Below are positions 6,909 through 13,087 of a stretch of 13,087 nucleotides of DNA, piece after piece. The notes under the pieces were generated by a model that saw only the letters and a program-made list of their open reading frames with translations, was not told where the DNA came from and made no database searches. The stretch comes from JBMNUL01 sp050946255 (GTDB lineage: Bacteria > Actinomycetota > Coriobacteriia > Coriobacteriales > CADBOM01). The position numbers were made by a program, and so were the translations under genes. Where the stretch lies: the NCBI GenBank assembly GCA_050946255.1, contig JBMNUL010000069.1, forward strand, positions 1 through 13,087, written 5' to 3'. How positions within the stretch are numbered: the stretch's first letter is position 1; every line of letters begins with the position of its first letter.

Positions 6909-7340
6909 ATGGACCTGAAGAAGGAATTTGGCAGGATTCTCACAGAGAGCTCGGATTTGGCTCTTGCAACTTGCGTCGATGGGGTGCCCAACGTCCGTAT
7001 CATGAACGTTTGCTACGATCCAGCACACCCTGGGTCGTTCTTCGTCTCAACCGACAAGGGAAGCCCAAAGACCGTAGAGTTCGAGAAGAACCCTAAGGTC
7101 GCTTTCATGACCTACCCCGGTGACCCCTCCAAGGGATCGTTCTATGTGCGCAGCAACGATGCAGAGATCATGCCGTCGACAGTGCCCCTAGATGATCTTT
7201 GGGACAGCTTCGTGGAACAAGTTTTCATGTTCGAGAAGGTCGCGAAGATGAAGGGTGACAAAATGGCAATCTACGAGGTGAAGGTGCATTCCGCAGAGGT
7301 TGCTCCCTCCATGAAGGAACGCGGGACCGTTACGTTCTGA
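6909..7340 (+). CDS. Pyridoxamine 5'-phosphate oxidase-fold FMN-binding protein
   Basis: This 143-residue protein has the split-barrel flavin-binding fold of the PNPOx-like superfamily. Family-like segments are LALATCVDGVPNVRIMNVCYD (first strands), GSFFVSTDKGSPKTVEFEKNP (the usual phosphate-binding and 'K..ql..NP' stretch) and PKVAFMTYPGD. Proteins of this kind in anaerobes bind FMN or F420 and often have unknown redox or flavin-trafficking roles; true PdxH is longer and has a C-terminal signature absent here. The start is certain: AGGAGG is six bases before the ATG. It is the only plus-strand gene, with its own promoter and terminator, and is not part of either neighbouring operon. Substrate unknown. 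Confidence 0.85.
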   Translation: MDLKKEFGRILTESSDLALATCVDGVPNVRIMNVCYDPAHPGSFFVSTDKGSPKTVEFEKNPKVAFMTYPGDPSKGSFYVRSNDAEIMPSTVPLDDLWDSFVEQVFMFEKVAKMKGDKMAIYEVKVHSAEVAPSMKERGTVTF

Positions 7341-7376
7341 CGATTGACTGGCGCTCGAAACACGGAACGCTGAAAT

Positions 7377-7398
7377 CTACTCTTCGAGTGGCTTTTTT
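7377..7398 (+). terminator. Rho-independent terminator after the flavoprotein gene
   Basis: CTACTC pairs with GAGTGG (one G-U pair) around TTC, followed by C and six T's at 7393-7398. It lies 36 bases beyond the stop codon. The stem is short, so efficiency may be modest. Read in the minus direction there is no T-run, so it does not serve the convergent membrane-protein gene. Confidence 0.6.
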
Positions 7399-7400
7399 CA

Positions 7401-8087
7401 TCACTGCTGCCGGGGCTCAGCTCTCAGGGTAGTGTCGCGGAATCCAGCATGATTGCTTGCCGAAGTGTTGCGAGACCAGTCGCCATCAGCATCGTTATTG
7501 GAGTTCGGCCCCTGTTGTGGGGGTTGGACTCCATTTTTCATCGGCAGTCTCTTGCGGCACATCACGATGCAGATGGAGTAGCAGGTTGGAAGAACGCAAA
7601 ACGCGAGGACAACGCCTATATAGAGAGGAATTCTCGTTCCTCCCCAGTACAACACAGCATTGACAATGATATACGCTACGACCAAGGCCACCACTACCCA
7701 CATCAGGACACTGCACACGATGTTGATGTAAAGCCGTGCGCGAGTGTTCTTGGCGAAGAGCAAGACCGAGGCGACTCCAGGAATACCGAGAACTGCGAGC
7801 CACGAACCCAACCAGTACTCGAGATATACGCTCTTATAGAGCGAGCTCGAATCATTCCCCGCGTTCATTGCGTTTTCATCCACATAGGAGAAAACCAAGA
7901 AGACAATCCCCAACAAACAAGCCAGCAGCATGATTATGCCGAGAAACAGGAGCCCATATACTCTTTTGGGCTTCGAAGCTTCTGTGGTTTTTGGTCCTTG
8001 CCAGTTGTCCACTATATCGCGACCCCCTGTAAACCCAGCCGGTCCAACAACAAGGATGCTACGCGGACGACTGTCAATCGATTGCAT
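7401..8087 (-). CDS. Unrecognised four-helix membrane protein
   Basis: I do not recognise a family. From the ATG at 8087 the protein has 228 residues, with a cytoplasmic-looking N-terminus and four strongly hydrophobic segments at about residues 45-69, 91-111, 120-147 and 153-176. A charged RKRLP stop-transfer follows, then a polar C-terminal tail rich in Asn, Asp, Ser and Gln. A short loop between helices 1 and 2 carries ENAMNAGNDS. The start is uncertain: the same frame is open back to a TTG at 8153, four bases after the glycyl radical enzyme stop, with AGGA overlapping that gene's end. The ATG has only a weak GGG-type site. The position makes it the third gene of the reductase/radical-enzyme operon. 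DNA here looks more AT-rich than in the enzyme genes. Confidence 0.65.
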   Translation of the reverse strand: MQSIDSRPRSILVVGPAGFTGGRDIVDNWQGPKTTEASKPKRVYGLLFLGIIMLLACLLGIVFLVFSYVDENAMNAGNDSSSLYKSVYLEYWLGSWLAVLGIPGVASVLLFAKNTRARLYINIVCSVLMWVVVALVVAYIIVNAVLYWGGTRIPLYIGVVLAFCVLPTCYSICIVMCRKRLPMKNGVQPPQQGPNSNNDADGDWSRNTSASNHAGFRDTTLRAEPRQQ

Positions 8088-8157
8088 AGAGAACCCAAAT
8101 ATATACGCTTGCACTCCTCTCGCCGGGCTCGCAAGAAGGAGGAGACGAAACAACCGT

Positions 8158-10575
8158 CTACAGTTCCTGCTGGGTGCGCCTTATCAGATCGTCCTGCGTC
8201 TCCTTGTTGACCTCTACGAAATACGAGCTGAATCCCGCAATCCTCACCACAAGGTCCTGGTAGTTCTCAGGCGATTTCTGAGCATCCCTCAGAGTCTCAG
8301 TTCCGATGATGTTCAGTTGCATCTGCATCCCGGCGTTGTCGAAGTAGGTCTTCATCAGGTCCTCGAGCTTCTCCTTACCGCTGGCAGAGGAGATCGCGTT
8401 GGGATGGAACCTCATGTTGAGGAGTGTCCCGTTGCTGCACTTGCTCTGGTCTAGCCAGCCCACCGAGTTGAGCAGGGCCGTGGGACCGTTCTTGTCCATC
8501 GACTGCACAGGGCCAATCCCATCGGACAGAGGCTCGCCTGCATGGCGCCCATCGGGTGTGGCCCAGGTGATCTTGCCATAGACAACATGCATTGTGACCG
8601 GCCAGATTCCAGCTGCATAGTGCCCGCGGGGCCCAGTCATGGAGTTGATCTTGTCACAGAAGGTATCGCCAACCCATTTCAGATACTTGTCGACTTCGGG
8701 CTCCCCGTTTCCATAGTGCTCGAGGTCGTTGACAACGTGGGCACGCAGCTCGTCATATCCTTCCCAATTTGCCATTATCGCGTCGTAGAGCTCGCGGGTC
8801 GTGGCGTCTTTGCGCTGGAAGCAAAGCTGGTCGATTACTCCGAGGGAGTCAACGATGTTGCCGATTCCCACGGCGGCTATTCCACAGGAGTTGTACTCGG
8901 CACCGCCTCGCATGATGTCGAGCCCCTTCTCCATGCAGCCATGGGTGGTGGCGGAAAGAAGCGGCATTGGAACTTGGTCTGCAACTTCCAGCTCATAGAG
9001 GTTGGTGAGGCTAACCCACCAGTCCGCAAAGTAGTCGATCTGAGCCTTGACTGCAGCCAGCACCTCTTCCATAGACTCCATCTCGTAGAGGTAGCCGGTT
9101 GCAACGCCGCATTGAACTGCCGGTTGCCCGTCCATGCGTGGCATCGGGTTCACGCCGTTGTTGATTGCCAACATGAGCGCATTGGGCAGCACGAAGAACG
9201 ACTGCCTCCCGCTTCCGCCCGGGCAACCGAACTCCCAGCCTGGGACCATCGGCTCCAAGCATCCTATTAGGGCATATTGCCTTGCAATACCCAACGGCAG
9301 TCCCCTCTTCATGAGGGCGGGGATGATCACCTGGTCGTTCTCGAAAGTCGGAACCCCGCCGCAACGCGAGGTCGTTGCAATCGCGGCTTCCCAAACTTCT
9401 TGTGGCGTGTTCTCGTGAATCCTGAGAGCGAGGGGCGGGTCGTGCAAGATGAGCCTGCCGGCAGTCTGCAGGAACATGAATGTCACCGGGTTGGTGGCGT
9501 CGTTTCCCTGCGCGTCGACGCCGCCGATCGTCATGAGCTGTCCGGATGTGTACCCTGGAGCACCCGCTGCGGAGCCGTCCGGGCCGACCTTGTTCATCTC
9601 GGCGATCTTGAGGACGAACAAGTCTATGAGCTCCTGGGCTCGATCGGGAGTGATGCGCCCTTCAGCGAGGTCGGCAACATAGTACTTGCCGAGATGCTGG
9701 TCCACGCGCCCCAGACTGTTTCCATGCTGCTGCCCATCAAGGCACTCGCACATCTGGTAGAAGAACAGCGCCTGCACCGCATCGTGGAAGGTCCGGCAGG
9801 GCTTCTTGTAGATCCAGTGCATCGTGTCGGCCATCTCTAGAAGCTCCTGTTTTCTGGCGGGGTCCATCTCCTCCCCAGCCAAGCGCTCGCACTCGTCGCC
9901 ATAGCGGTCGGCGAAACGAATGATCGCATCAATCACGATAACGACCATGCGGTAGAACTCGTACTTTGGGGCATCGCTTCCGAAAATCTTGCCATCGTGA
10001 GCATCTATCCAGGCCTGCGCTTTGTCCCTTATCGGGGCAAGACCCTGGTCGATTGCCACATCGAATCCTGGGCAAATGTGCCCTATCGGAGTAGAAGCTG
10101 AGTTGTGCATGGCCCAGTCCACTATTCCATTGAACTGATGCGGCTCATAAGACTTTGGGATGACCGCGTCGAACCTCTTAGAGAAAGAGTTCTTGTCCCA
10201 GAACGAGACTGTGTCGAGCACGTACTTGACCTCGTCCTCGTCCACCTCGTAGGGGTCGTCGGTTCGGGTGGAGATGTTGCCACTAGAAAGCGTGGGCTTT
10301 ATCCAGTCGGCCATGATCTCAGGATAGAGGGCGGACCCGCGGTAGGCTGAGGCCTGAGTGCCGACGATCACCTCGCCCTCGTGGACCACGACAGGCATCT
10401 TCTCGCACAGCTCCTTGAACACCAGCGCCCTCTTGAGATCTCCCGGCAGCTCCGGGTGTTCCCTGTAGAACTCCGTGACGATCTTGTAGCGCTCGATGCA
10501 GACCTTGGGCATCGTTGTGCGGTATCTGGCTCGAATATTCTGAACCCGCTCGCTTATCGGCATGTACTCGAACAT
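8158..10575 (-). CDS. Glycyl radical enzyme of the PFL2/dehydratase-lyase type, substrate unknown
   Basis: Glycyl radical enzymes use a backbone glycyl radical to make a cysteine thiyl radical that attacks the substrate; they act only without oxygen. This 805-residue protein is full length. The radical-bearing glycine is G781 in VVRIAGFSSYF near the C-terminus. The thiyl cysteine is C439, in the Cys-x-Glu pair GCLEP (E441) typical of dehydratases, C-N and C-S lyases and arylacetate decarboxylases, but not of pyruvate formate-lyase. H166 in GHICPGFD and H284 in QHGNSLGRVDQ appear to match the two substrate-hydroxyl histidines of B12-independent glycerol dehydratase (inference from remembered alignment). 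The protein is shorter than the roughly 900-residue hydroxyphenylacetate decarboxylases. The ATG at 10575 follows GAGAGG by eight bases. The reductase gene lies 68 bases upstream. The required radical-SAM activase is not in the window. Confidence 0.93.
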   Translation of the reverse strand: MFEYMPISERVQNIRARYRTTMPKVCIERYKIVTEFYREHPELPGDLKRALVFKELCEKMPVVVHEGEVIVGTQASAYRGSALYPEIMADWIKPTLSSGNISTRTDDPYEVDEDEVKYVLDTVSFWDKNSFSKRFDAVIPKSYEPHQFNGIVDWAMHNSASTPIGHICPGFDVAIDQGLAPIRDKAQAWIDAHDGKIFGSDAPKYEFYRMVVIVIDAIIRFADRYGDECERLAGEEMDPARKQELLEMADTMHWIYKKPCRTFHDAVQALFFYQMCECLDGQQHGNSLGRVDQHLGKYYVADLAEGRITPDRAQELIDLFVLKIAEMNKVGPDGSAAGAPGYTSGQLMTIGGVDAQGNDATNPVTFMFLQTAGRLILHDPPLALRIHENTPQEVWEAAIATTSRCGGVPTFENDQVIIPALMKRGLPLGIARQYALIGCLEPMVPGWEFGCPGGSGRQSFFVLPNALMLAINNGVNPMPRMDGQPAVQCGVATGYLYEMESMEEVLAAVKAQIDYFADWWVSLTNLYELEVADQVPMPLLSATTHGCMEKGLDIMRGGAEYNSCGIAAVGIGNIVDSLGVIDQLCFQRKDATTRELYDAIMANWEGYDELRAHVVNDLEHYGNGEPEVDKYLKWVGDTFCDKINSMTGPRGHYAAGIWPVTMHVVYGKITWATPDGRHAGEPLSDGIGPVQSMDKNGPTALLNSVGWLDQSKCSNGTLLNMRFHPNAISSASGKEKLEDLMKTYFDNAGMQMQLNIIGTETLRDAQKSPENYQDLVVRIAGFSSYFVEVNKETQDDLIRRTQQEL

Positions 10576-10643
10576 TGTTCTGTCCTCTCTCGCACCCGCT
10601 TAGCACTGACTAGATTTCTCCGAGGTACTTTATTAGTCCCCCT

Positions 10644-12575
10644 CTAGAAAGTGCCGATGTCCAATGCCGCGAAGTACCCGCCTGCAGTGGCCTCGCCAAT
10701 GCGCGCTACCTGCTTGGAATCACCGATGAGGTCGACAAACGGGGCCTTGTCCGCAATCTTGTAGTAGAGATCGCGGTCGCTGCGCATTCCAACGGCGTAG
10801 AACACCGAGTCGCAATTGAGCTCTTCCTCGGCGCCGGTCTCGTCGTCGGTGAACTTCACATAACCGTCACCGATCTCAGTGCAGGAAACGTGCTCGCGGA
10901 GTTCCACTCCATAGCGCTTCTCGGCATCCATGACACCCCACCCATAGCACGTACCCACTCCGGCGAGGCTCGTGAACTTCTCCAAGATCGTGACCTTCTT
11001 GCCCATCTCCCCCATGTACACGGCAGCTTCTGCTCCGGCTAGGCCGCCCCCAATCACCACGATGTTGTCACCTTTTATCGTATTGGGGTCGAGATAGGCG
11101 TCCATCACGTGGTGTGCCCGCTCCCAGCCGGATATGAACTTCGGGGCGACGGCCGTGGCACCGGTGGCCACGATCACATGGTCTGGGGCCAAGCTCTCCA
11201 CGAGCTCCGGGGTCGCCTCGGTGTTGAGCATGAGCTTGATTTCCGCACGGTCCACGCGATGGCGCATATAGGCGAGATAGCGCTGCATATCGGGCTTGAG
11301 CTTGTCATTCTCCGCATACCGAACGGTTCCGCCAACTTCCCCCAGCTTCTCCACCAGAGTCACTTCGTGGCCCCTGTCGGCTGCCGTTGCCGCAGCCTCT
11401 ACTCCTGCAGGACCGGCGCCAATCACGAGCACCTTGCGCTTGTGCTTGGCGGGAACGATGTCCTCCATGAATCCGTTCCTGGTCTCATGCCCAGTCACCG
11501 GGTTCACGCTGCAGTGGAAGAACCGAGTGGCGTTGTCCCCATCTGTGCAGCGCATGCAGCGAAGACATGGGATCACGTCCGCCTCTCGTCCCGCCTTGAC
11601 CTTGTTCGGCATGGTCGGGTCCGCGATGAGGGCGCGCGACATCGAGACCCCATCTGCATCTCCAGATGCGATGATCTCCTCGGCCATCTCGGCGCTAACG
11701 ATGCATCCGAGCAGGAAAACCGGGATGTTCACCTTTCCACTATGCTTGATTTCGGCTGCAAAGGGCCTGTTGAGCGCATAAGGAAGGTAGCTTGTGGGCA
11801 TGCTGTAGAGCCATCCATCGGTGGTGATCTCCACGAAATCGATGTACTCCTGCGCCTTCGACAGGAACTCAGCGATATCTGCCGGGGTGAAACCTCCCTC
11901 GCGGCGCTCGCTTCCGCTCAACCGCATAGAGATGATCATCTTGTTCCCGACTCTCTCGCGCATGCGTTTGAGGCACATCAATGGGAAGCGCATGCGATTT
12001 TCGAGACTACCCCCGAATTCATCGGTGCGAGTGTTGATGAACGGGGAGAGGAACTGCGGGAACAGCCACGAATGACCTGCGTGCACGTGCGCGATGTCGA
12101 ATCCACAATCCATGCAGTATTGGGCAGCGTCCGCGAAAGCGTCGGCAACGTCGTTCATGTCATCGATGGTCATTGCCCTCACGTGCTCGCCACGTTCGCT
12201 GACCTCGGTTACCGGACCGATGATGTCATGGGTGTTGTACATCTGGCGTGCATTGCGTCCGCCATGTGTGAGCTCCGCGCTCGCGAGAGCCCCATGCTGT
12301 TTGATCGATGAGGCGATTTCTCCGAAGATGTTTCGGTTCTTGTCCTCTAGCACGATTCGCGGAGTGTGGCTAGACCCGTCGCAAATGTTTACCTCTCCCA
12401 TGTTCACGATTGCCGCGCCGCCCTTGGCCTTGTGCTCAAGGTATCCCACGTAGTAATCGGTGGGCCTTCCATCAACTACCTGGAAGAGCATGTTTGGAGC
12501 TGACATTATCCTGTTGCGCAACACCCTTCCACGTATCTCGAGCGGTGCGAAAAGATGCGGATATTCGTTCTTCAT
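10644..12575 (-). CDS. Old Yellow Enzyme-type NADH:flavin oxidoreductase with 4Fe-4S and FAD domains
   Basis: The 643-residue protein has the architecture of 2,4-dienoyl-CoA reductase, trimethylamine dehydrogenase and bile-acid BaiCD/BaiH. An FMN TIM barrel (about 1-335) opens with PHLFAPLEIRGRVLRNRI and includes HGGRNA and LSPFINTRTDEFGGSLENR. A 4Fe-4S site follows at C337, C340, C343 and C355 (Cys-x2-Cys-x2-Cys-x11-Cys, first spacing as in trimethylamine dehydrogenase). An FAD Rossmann loop (VLVIGAGPAGVEAA, about 382) and a second nucleotide loop (IVVIGGGLAGAEAA, about 505) complete it. The position of the usual catalytic tyrosine in the HGYL segment is W170 (GHSWLFPQFLSP). AGGAAGG lies eight bases before the ATG at 12575. 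It heads the operon with the glycyl radical enzyme. Likely role: reducing an activated C=C bond, or oxidising a related substrate, of unknown identity. Confidence 0.92.
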   Translation of the reverse strand: MKNEYPHLFAPLEIRGRVLRNRIMSAPNMLFQVVDGRPTDYYVGYLEHKAKGGAAIVNMGEVNICDGSSHTPRIVLEDKNRNIFGEIASSIKQHGALASAELTHGGRNARQMYNTHDIIGPVTEVSERGEHVRAMTIDDMNDVADAFADAAQYCMDCGFDIAHVHAGHSWLFPQFLSPFINTRTDEFGGSLENRMRFPLMCLKRMRERVGNKMIISMRLSGSERREGGFTPADIAEFLSKAQEYIDFVEITTDGWLYSMPTSYLPYALNRPFAAEIKHSGKVNIPVFLLGCIVSAEMAEEIIASGDADGVSMSRALIADPTMPNKVKAGREADVIPCLRCMRCTDGDNATRFFHCSVNPVTGHETRNGFMEDIVPAKHKRKVLVIGAGPAGVEAAATAADRGHEVTLVEKLGEVGGTVRYAENDKLKPDMQRYLAYMRHRVDRAEIKLMLNTEATPELVESLAPDHVIVATGATAVAPKFISGWERAHHVMDAYLDPNTIKGDNIVVIGGGLAGAEAAVYMGEMGKKVTILEKFTSLAGVGTCYGWGVMDAEKRYGVELREHVSCTEIGDGYVKFTDDETGAEEELNCDSVFYAVGMRSDRDLYYKIADKAPFVDLIGDSKQVARIGEATAGGYFAALDIGTF

Positions 12576-12648
12576 TGGAGCCGCCTTCCTGCCGCGCCCA
12601 GCTATGGGCCCGTCTCCCCCGACACTGAAATTTAAACAGCTCCAATGA
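12572..12648 (-). promoter_or_regulatory. Leader stem that sequesters the reductase start codon
   Basis: TCATTGGAGC at 12572-12581 is the exact reverse complement of GCTCCAATGA at 12639-12648. In the minus-strand RNA the 3' arm contains the AUG of the reductase gene, and the ribosome site AGGAAGG lies inside the enclosed loop. A second hairpin, GCCCA/TGGGC, lies within the loop. If the transcript starts upstream of 12648, translation could be switched by opening or closing this 10-bp stem. Function is inferred. Confidence 0.5.
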
Positions 12649-12667
12649 TACAGTTTTTAACCTCCGT

Positions 12668-12703
12668 CTAGCATTGAAGGGAGAGAAAACATCGGGGCGT
12701 CAT
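12668..12703 (-). CDS. Possible 11-residue leader peptide
   Basis: An ATG at 12703 preceded at six bases by AAGGTGG, the same site used by rpsO, opens a frame coding MTPRCFLSLQC and stopping at TAG (12668-12670). It lies between the upstream terminator and the start-codon stem of the reductase leader, about 20 bases before the first arm. The good ribosome site is the only direct support; a peptide this short can occur by chance. Confidence 0.25.
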   Translation of the reverse strand: MTPRCFLSLQC

Positions 12704-12786
12704 GTAGTTCCACCTTCCAATTGCAGATTTCAATTTCCACAAGTTGTTCAGACGTTTGCATTCCCATAAGCCGCTCGCATTGTATT

Positions 12787-12827
12787 TTGAAAAAGAAGAC
12801 GCCGAATCCTAAAAGGGATCCGGCGTC
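12787..12827 (-). terminator. Strong Rho-independent terminator of the right-edge membrane gene
   Basis: GACGCCGAATCC (12798-12809) pairs with GGATCCGGCGTC (12816-12827), twelve pairs with one G-U in the minus-strand RNA, around a six-base loop. In the minus direction the stem is followed by TTCTTTTTC. It closes the gene ending at 12878 and insulates the reductase operon downstream. The region 12576-12786 contains the operon leader and presumably its promoter, though I could not pick a convincing -35/-10 pair. An AATTG-N7-CAATT inverted repeat at about 12719-12735 could be an operator. Confidence 0.9.
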
Positions 12828-12877
12828 TCCACAGAAGGGATCGCAAGGGCATGGTTTAAGGGCAACCCCTCCTTATG

Positions 12878-13087
12878 CTATGCCCCTGCAGGCGTATTTG
12901 TGGCAGTAGCCTGCTGCTGGGCTTCCAGCTCGGCTGCGCGAGCCTTCAAGGTATTCCAGCGCTTTCTCCAGTAAAGAATCAGGGCTATGCCGAAGATGAT
13001 GACGAGTACAGCGAACACACGCAGCGGCACGGCCAGTGCTCCCCAACCTTGTCCCATGTAGACCTGGTTGTCGACGATGACGTCGTT
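12878..13087 (-). CDS. C-terminal fragment of a membrane protein (cut by right edge)
   Basis: The last 69 residues are visible. They contain one hydrophobic helix (about LAVPLRVFAVLVIIFGIALILYW, fragment residues 18-41), a positive stop-transfer RKRW, and a cytoplasmic tail with a short Ala/Glu/Gln-rich, coiled-coil-like stretch ending TPAGA. This fits the last helix of a transporter, for example of the major facilitator type, but a single anchor of an envelope protein is equally possible. The gene ends in a strong terminator and is therefore a separate transcription unit from the reductase operon. No family can be named from this fragment. Confidence 0.75.
   Translation of the reverse strand, partial: NDVIVDNQVYMGQGWGALAVPLRVFAVLVIIFGIALILYWRKRWNTLKARAAELEAQQQATATNTPAGA

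Noticed and set aside
8158..10575. Assignment as indoleacetate or hydroxyphenylacetate decarboxylase, tempting because such enzymes occur in Coriobacteriia
   Set aside because: Those enzymes are about 900 residues, the protein here is 805, and I cannot confirm their substrate-binding residues from sequence alone.
12576..12656. An N-terminally extended reductase starting at a CTG seven bases after GGAGG
   Set aside because: The family normally begins close to the PHLFxPL segment, the ATG at 12575 has its own AGGAAGG site, and the added residues show no family character.
12657..12767. A 36-codon frame upstream of the reductase and in phase with it, ending at TAA 12659-12657
   Set aside because: Weak ribosome site, no codon bias, and a length expected by chance; kept only as a side possibility in the leader finding.

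Overview
The window looks like chromosomal DNA of a mid-GC (roughly 55-60%) anaerobic actinobacterium. My best guess is the class Coriobacteriia (Collinsella/Olsenella/Atopobium-like). This rests on gene order, the style of the housekeeping proteins, and an iron-sulfur Old Yellow Enzyme beside a glycyl radical enzyme, a pairing that only fits anaerobic life. The taxonomic call is inference. Almost everything is coded on the minus strand, so transcription runs right to left; one small flavoprotein gene is on the plus strand.

Left part (1-6583, minus strand, read from right to left): rpsO (S15) with its own terminator, pnp (PNPase), an M16 zinc peptidase, dapB, dapA and the start of an RNase J gene that leaves the window. 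This is a variant of the rpsO-pnp-M16 peptidase-dap-rnj cluster known from Bacillus and relatives. The M16 peptidase, dapB, dapA and rnj are tightly packed: an ATGA overlap, a TAATG overlap, and an rnj ribosome site built on the dapA stop codon. They are probably translated in a coupled way. The cluster joins two RNA-decay enzymes, a ribosomal protein and two consecutive steps of diaminopimelate/lysine synthesis. The rpsO leader, the pnp leader and the pnp-M16 spacer contain clear inverted repeats, and the spacer also has a 59-base tandem repeat.

Middle (6584-7400): a divergent intergenic region carries the rpsO leader in one direction and a recognisable promoter in the other. The plus-strand gene encodes a small PNPOx-fold (FMN-binding) protein and ends in a likely terminator.

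Right part (7401-12575, minus strand): the accessory segment. A 643-residue FMN/4Fe-4S/FAD Old Yellow Enzyme-type reductase (2,4-dienoyl-CoA reductase/TMADH architecture) is followed by an 805-residue glycyl radical enzyme with all catalytic landmarks, then by an unrecognised four-helix membrane protein. Together they look like an anaerobic catabolic operon in which one enzyme reduces or oxidises a small organic substrate and the radical enzyme eliminates or cleaves. The substrate cannot be named from sequence, and no radical-SAM activase is in view. The operon leader (12576-12786) can form a 10-bp stem that buries the reductase start codon, and it carries a short ORF with a good ribosome site, which suggests translational control. 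A strong terminator at about 12790-12827 separates this operon from a membrane-protein gene whose C-terminus is cut by the right edge.
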